This document shows, in pieces, positions 6,990-10,041 of a DNA stretch of 10,041 nucleotides. Under the pieces are notes generated by a model. That model had not been told where the DNA came from, did no database searches, and worked only from the letters and a program-made list of their open reading frames with translations. The translations under genes were made by a program, and so were the position numbers. This stretch comes from CAMDMI01 sp036759185 (GTDB lineage Bacteria > Bacteroidota > Bacteroidia > Cytophagales > Flexibacteraceae). The DNA lies in the NCBI GenBank assembly GCA_036759185.1, contig DAIOVD010000154.1:1-10041 (forward strand), given 5' to 3'. Numbering within the stretch: the stretch's first letter is position 1; the number at the start of each line of letters is the position of its first letter.

Positions 6990-7903
6990 AAACAGGGCTG
7001 AATTTTTTTCGGGTGTTGTTGTGCCTACTGTTCGTGGTTGGGAATACTGACATGGTTTCCGGCCAGCAAGCCGATACCCCGGTCGTATTTACAGAAATCG
7101 ACACCTCCGCTTTCAGCCAGGAAAATGCAGCGGAAGAGGCGCCCACTTCACAGGAGGCAGAACCGGCAGTTCCGGTAAGCGAGGGTGAGGACGAAGAAGA
7201 AGCCATGGAAAGGGAAATGGCATCCAATCAGGCAAAATACGATTCTCTCCTCCGGAATGCAGCTGATGCAAGGTACGATACCGTCTTAAATCCAGTGGCT
7301 GTTTTGCACAATGCTGCTGGTTGGAAATCAGAAACCGGTGGACTGGATTTTACTGAGCACCCACCAAAAAAGAAAGAGAAACGACCAGAAAATTCGACCG
7401 GCCCTCTGAGGTTTCCCGACTGGGATCTGGGCTGGCTCGCTCCTGTAGCAAAATATGGCTCCCTCATCCTTCTGATCGGACTGCTTGTCTGGCTCATTTC
7501 GATGGTGGTGAAACAATACATTTCGGAACCGGAACTTTCTAAAGATGACCTTCTATCATGGGAAGTGAATCCGGATAAAATATCGTATGACAAACTGGAA
7601 GAATTGCTGGAAACCTATCTCCGGGAAAACAATCACCGGCAGGCGCTCCGCATTTTGTTTCTGATGGTTCTGAAAGATCTCACCTCGATGGAGCTGATCG
7701 TCTGGAAAAAAAACAAGACCAACCACGATTATCTCCGTGAACTGAAGGATACCGGCATTCAGCTGCCGTACAGAAGAATCAGCATTGCGTTTGATGCTGC
7801 CCGTTACGGAAACTACACCGTCAGTGAAACATCATTCACTGTCGTCAAAGGGCATTTCGATGCTATTCAGAAGGCCATTAAACCCACAAATCCACCGTCA
7901 TGA
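6986..7903 (+). CDS. DUF4129-domain membrane protein
   Basis: A 305-residue protein. Residues 1-27 look like a signal peptide (hydrophobic FFRVLLCLLFVVG, then polar residues and SGQQ). Residues 28-150 are low-complexity and polar, with an acidic run around 68-77 and a lysine-rich patch (128-133), so mostly disordered and extracytoplasmic. One membrane helix lies at about 157-174. The C-terminal ~125 residues match the DUF4129 pattern: helices LEELLETYLRENNHRQALRI in outline (204-223), TNHDYLREL (245-253) and the closing AFDAARYGNY (268-277). By the positive-inside rule (K176 and following charges) this domain faces the cytosol. DUF4129 domains recur next to MoxR, DUF58 and transglutaminase genes, with no known activity. 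The context suggests a membrane-anchored partner of MoxR. Confidence 0.82.
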   Translation: MKTGLNFFRVLLCLLFVVGNTDMVSGQQADTPVVFTEIDTSAFSQENAAEEAPTSQEAEPAVPVSEGEDEEEAMEREMASNQAKYDSLLRNAADARYDTVLNPVAVLHNAAGWKSETGGLDFTEHPPKKKEKRPENSTGPLRFPDWDLGWLAPVAKYGSLILLIGLLVWLISMVVKQYISEPELSKDDLLSWEVNPDKISYDKLEELLETYLRENNHRQALRILFLMVLKDLTSMELIVWKKNKTNHDYLRELKDTGIQLPYRRISIAFDAARYGNYTVSETSFTVVKGHFDAIQKAIKPTNPPS

Positions 7904-9249
7904 AGCAAAAGCAGATATGGTTGGTGCTGGCTTTAGTACTCGGAATGGGGTCGTTGTTGTACTATTTCTTTTTCTACAGACCCTATCCAAAATACAACTG
8001 GATCCATACACTCCATGCGAGCGGGGAAGAACCATATGATCTGGATGTTTTTTACAAACACCTTCGGAAGCTGCCAGGAATTGAAGCCGATTTGAACAAA
8101 GGAAAACCGTTGAATAAAGTTCCACTGGAAACGGATTATCAGGCCTATGTCTTTATTCATGGCACAGAACCACATTTCACAACAGATGATGTCGATCATC
8201 TGATGGACTACCTCAATAACGGAGGGAAAGCCTTGTTTATCACCCCTGAACTTGGCCAGAACCTATCCCGGAAACTGTTCCGTGATGGAATCGATGATCT
8301 CATTCTTCTGAGGGCAGAGCTCCGCAGGCCAGACGATTCCCTGAGAACCAGGATTGTACCCGTTGGATTTTTCAACAAGCAAAAAAATCCAAAAGCCACA
8401 TATTTTGAAAAGTCAGCTGATACAGTTGATAATCTTCGCTACCACCATTTCGTCATGAATGGCGAATGGTTCTATCTCAAAAATCCCGTCAGGCAAATCG
8501 GATTCATAGACAACCAGATCAATTTTCTGGAACTAAAAGTTGGAAAAGGCACCCTTCTCTGGCACTGTAATCCACTTTTGTTTACAAATTTCCATCTTCT
8601 CCGTCCTGAAATTCAGGATTATACGGATGTTGTGCTGGCACATCTGTCGTTGAAATCCAATCCGCAGAAAGCGAAAAAAGAAGATGGCCTGCTGACATCG
8701 GTATTTTCAGATAAAGAAAAACAAGCCAATGGAATGCTGTTGATCGATGAAGCTTCAAAACTACCCTATTGGTCTGAAAATGAGGAACAAAACCCATCCC
8801 CTTTGCGGTACATCCTTTCTCAGGAAACGTTTCGGTGGGCATGGTACACTTTGCTGGCTGGTGTATTCGCATTTCTGGTTCTACTGGCCAGACGCCGCCA
8901 ACGAGTAATACCCTTGCTTCCTTCCCGTACCAATTCGACTCTGCATTTCATCAGGGCCATTTCAGAACTATATCTGCGGAAGCAAAATCATTATTTCATG
9001 AGTCAGCAGAAAATGAAGCTGTTCCTAAACCACATTAAAGCAAGGTATGGCATTCAGAATCAGGGGCTTTCCAAAGAATCCATTCTGATTTTATCGCGGC
9101 GTTCGGGAGTGGATGAAGAACTGATAACATCCATTTTCCAGACCTGGAACTACATTCAGGATTACTCCATGCAAAACACAACCGCCAGCCAGCTGGCACA
9201 TTTTCATTCGATAACCGAACAATTTTATCAACAAAGCAAATCGCTATGA
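7900..9249 (+). CDS. DUF4350-domain membrane protein
   Basis: A 449-residue bitopic protein. An N-terminal hydrophobic segment (6-26) acts as a membrane anchor, followed by an extracytoplasmic domain (about 30-255). This holds the DUF4350 core: YQAYVFIHGTEPHFTTDDV (80-98), LMDYLNNGGKALFITPE (101-117) and GKGTLLWHCNPLLFTNFHLL (215-234). DUF4350 is related to the class-I glutamine-amidotransferase-like fold, but I see no nucleophile-elbow Cys/His/Glu arrangement, so catalysis is doubtful. A second membrane helix (313-330) is followed by RRRQR, which places the C-terminal ~115 residues in the cytosol. That tail is helical (HFIRAISELYLRKQNHYF, 349-366). The protein is normal in length for the family. 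Its position directly before MoxR, with overlapping codons, suggests it works with that ATPase. Confidence 0.84.
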   Translation: MKQKQIWLVLALVLGMGSLLYYFFFYRPYPKYNWIHTLHASGEEPYDLDVFYKHLRKLPGIEADLNKGKPLNKVPLETDYQAYVFIHGTEPHFTTDDVDHLMDYLNNGGKALFITPELGQNLSRKLFRDGIDDLILLRAELRRPDDSLRTRIVPVGFFNKQKNPKATYFEKSADTVDNLRYHHFVMNGEWFYLKNPVRQIGFIDNQINFLELKVGKGTLLWHCNPLLFTNFHLLRPEIQDYTDVVLAHLSLKSNPQKAKKEDGLLTSVFSDKEKQANGMLLIDEASKLPYWSENEEQNPSPLRYILSQETFRWAWYTLLAGVFAFLVLLARRRQRVIPLLPSRTNSTLHFIRAISELYLRKQNHYFMSQQKMKLFLNHIKARYGIQNQGLSKESILILSRRSGVDEELITSIFQTWNYIQDYSMQNTTASQLAHFHSITEQFYQQSKSL

Positions 9250-10041
9250 ACGAGGAAGAAGAAATCCTGGGTCAACCTGAAATAAAACAGGAACTCGACC
9301 AGTTGTTTGATCTGGTGCAGGCCATCCGGACCGAATTGTCGAAAGCCGTAATCGGCCAGGAAGAAGTGGTGGAACAAATGCTGGCATCGTTACTGGTGGG
9401 TGGTCACATTCTCCTCGAAGGTGTTCCCGGAATTGCCAAGACCCTTATTGCCCGGATGTTGTCACAATGCCTTGATCTTCGGTTTTCAAGGATCCAGTTC
9501 ACACCGGATCTTATGCCCACAGATGTGACCGGTACATCGGTTTTCAATCTCAAAACTTCGGAGTTTACGTTTCACCCGGGGCCTGTGTTTGCCAACATTG
9601 TCCTGATTGACGAAATCAACCGGGCTCCGGCCAAAACACAGGCAGCCCTGTTTGAGGTGATGGAAGAAAGGCAGGTGACCATCGACGGAAAAACCATTCC
9701 GTTGGAAAAACCCTTTGTGGTTCTGGCCACACAAAACCCCTTTGAACAGGAAGGCACCTACAAATTACCGGAAGCCCAGCTCGACCGGTTCTTATTCCGG
9801 ATCAAAATCAGGTACCCAAGTCTGGAAGAAGAAATCCAGATTCTGAACCGGTTTAAGGGTGATTTTGAACAAAATTCGCTGCGTTCTCTGGTGCCGGTGG
9901 CCAATGCCGGAATACTGGCGAATGCGAAAAATCTGATCGAGCGGATTCACATTCAGGATGAACTGATCCGCTATATCGCGACACTGATTGACCACACCCG
10001 GAACAGCGGAGATCTGATGCTGGGTGGTTCACCAAGAGCTT
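9246..10041 (+). CDS. MoxR-family AAA+ ATPase (3' end outside window)
   Basis: The ATG at 9246 overlaps the DUF4350 stop, and 265 codons remain open to the edge. MoxR ATPases use ATP hydrolysis to remodel or mature partner proteins, often membrane complexes or VWA-domain proteins, and form hexamers. The AAA+ set is complete: Walker A GVPGIAKT (59-66, with the MoxR-typical Ala before Lys), Walker B VLIDEINR (119-126), sensor 1 ATQNP (161-165), arginine region LDRF (179-182) and the start of the sensor-2 motif GGSPRA (260-265). About 60 residues are missing at the C-terminus compared with the usual ~320. Nothing is broken or degenerate. MoxR genes of this type are normally followed by a DUF58 gene, which is predicted beyond the right edge. 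Confidence 0.95.
   Translation, partial: MNEEEEILGQPEIKQELDQLFDLVQAIRTELSKAVIGQEEVVEQMLASLLVGGHILLEGVPGIAKTLIARMLSQCLDLRFSRIQFTPDLMPTDVTGTSVFNLKTSEFTFHPGPVFANIVLIDEINRAPAKTQAALFEVMEERQVTIDGKTIPLEKPFVVLATQNPFEQEGTYKLPEAQLDRFLFRIKIRYPSLEEEIQILNRFKGDFEQNSLRSLVPVANAGILANAKNLIERIHIQDELIRYIATLIDHTRNSGDLMLGGSPRA

Larger units (their letters stand above)
6986..9249 (+). other. Translationally coupled gene chain (three ATGA junctions)
   Basis: ATG of each following gene overlaps the TGA of the one before at 6986-6989, 7900-7903 and 9246-9249. The SpoIIM-type, DUF4129, DUF4350 and MoxR genes are thus read as one message, with translation of each probably depending on termination of the previous one. 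No start in the chain has a Shine-Dalgarno sequence. Confidence 0.8.

Noticed and set aside
1..10041. Defence island, prophage, CRISPR or mobile element
   Set aside because: No integrase, transposase, nuclease, array or terminal repeat is present; MoxR ATPases do occur near some defence genes, but here the partners are the usual housekeeping-type membrane proteins.

Overview
The window looks like a chromosomal segment from a member of the Bacteroidota (class not resolved). Three things point there. The BT_3928-type DoxX protein is essentially a Bacteroidota family. The RDD / SpoIIM-like / DUF4129 / DUF4350 / MoxR cluster is typical of that phylum. None of the start codons is preceded by a clear Shine-Dalgarno sequence, and the few promoter-like motifs resemble the Bacteroidota TTG / TAnnTTTG type. 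Base composition is moderate and even, and I see no tRNA, rRNA, CRISPR array, insertion sequence or other mobile element.

Left part (1-1658): the 5' end of a succinyl-CoA:3-ketoacid CoA-transferase A-subunit gene runs off the left edge on the minus strand. It diverges from a plus-strand gene for a membrane protein with an N-terminal DoxX/MauE-like module and a C-terminal thioredoxin-like module (BT_3928 family). The 168-bp spacer between them holds an inverted repeat (347-372) and a weak promoter candidate.

Middle part (1663-4217): a two-gene minus-strand unit, a fused membrane/spermidine-synthase-like protein followed by an acyltransferase-3 (OafA-type) protein, translationally coupled by an ATGA overlap. 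It converges on the BT_3928-type gene with a 4-bp gap. A 182-bp non-coding spacer (4218-4399) separates it from the next gene.

Right part (4400-10041): a MoxR-centred membrane module. An RDD-family protein is encoded on the minus strand, divergent from a tight plus-strand operon. That operon comprises a SpoIIM-family membrane protein with a large extra C-terminal membrane domain, a DUF4129 protein, a DUF4350 protein and a MoxR-type AAA+ ATPase cut off by the right edge. All three junctions in the operon are ATGA 4-bp overlaps. Clusters like this normally continue with a DUF58 gene, which would lie just outside. By family knowledge MoxR ATPases act as chaperones or remodelling factors on membrane or metal-centred partners; what this cluster does in Bacteroidota is not established.

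The most notable points are the SpoIIM-plus-membrane-domain fusion, the shared topology of the DUF4129 and DUF4350 proteins (outside N-terminal domain, one membrane anchor, cytosolic tail on MoxR's side), the atypical SAM-binding loop of the spermidine-synthase-like protein, and strong over-representation of the palindrome TCCGGA.
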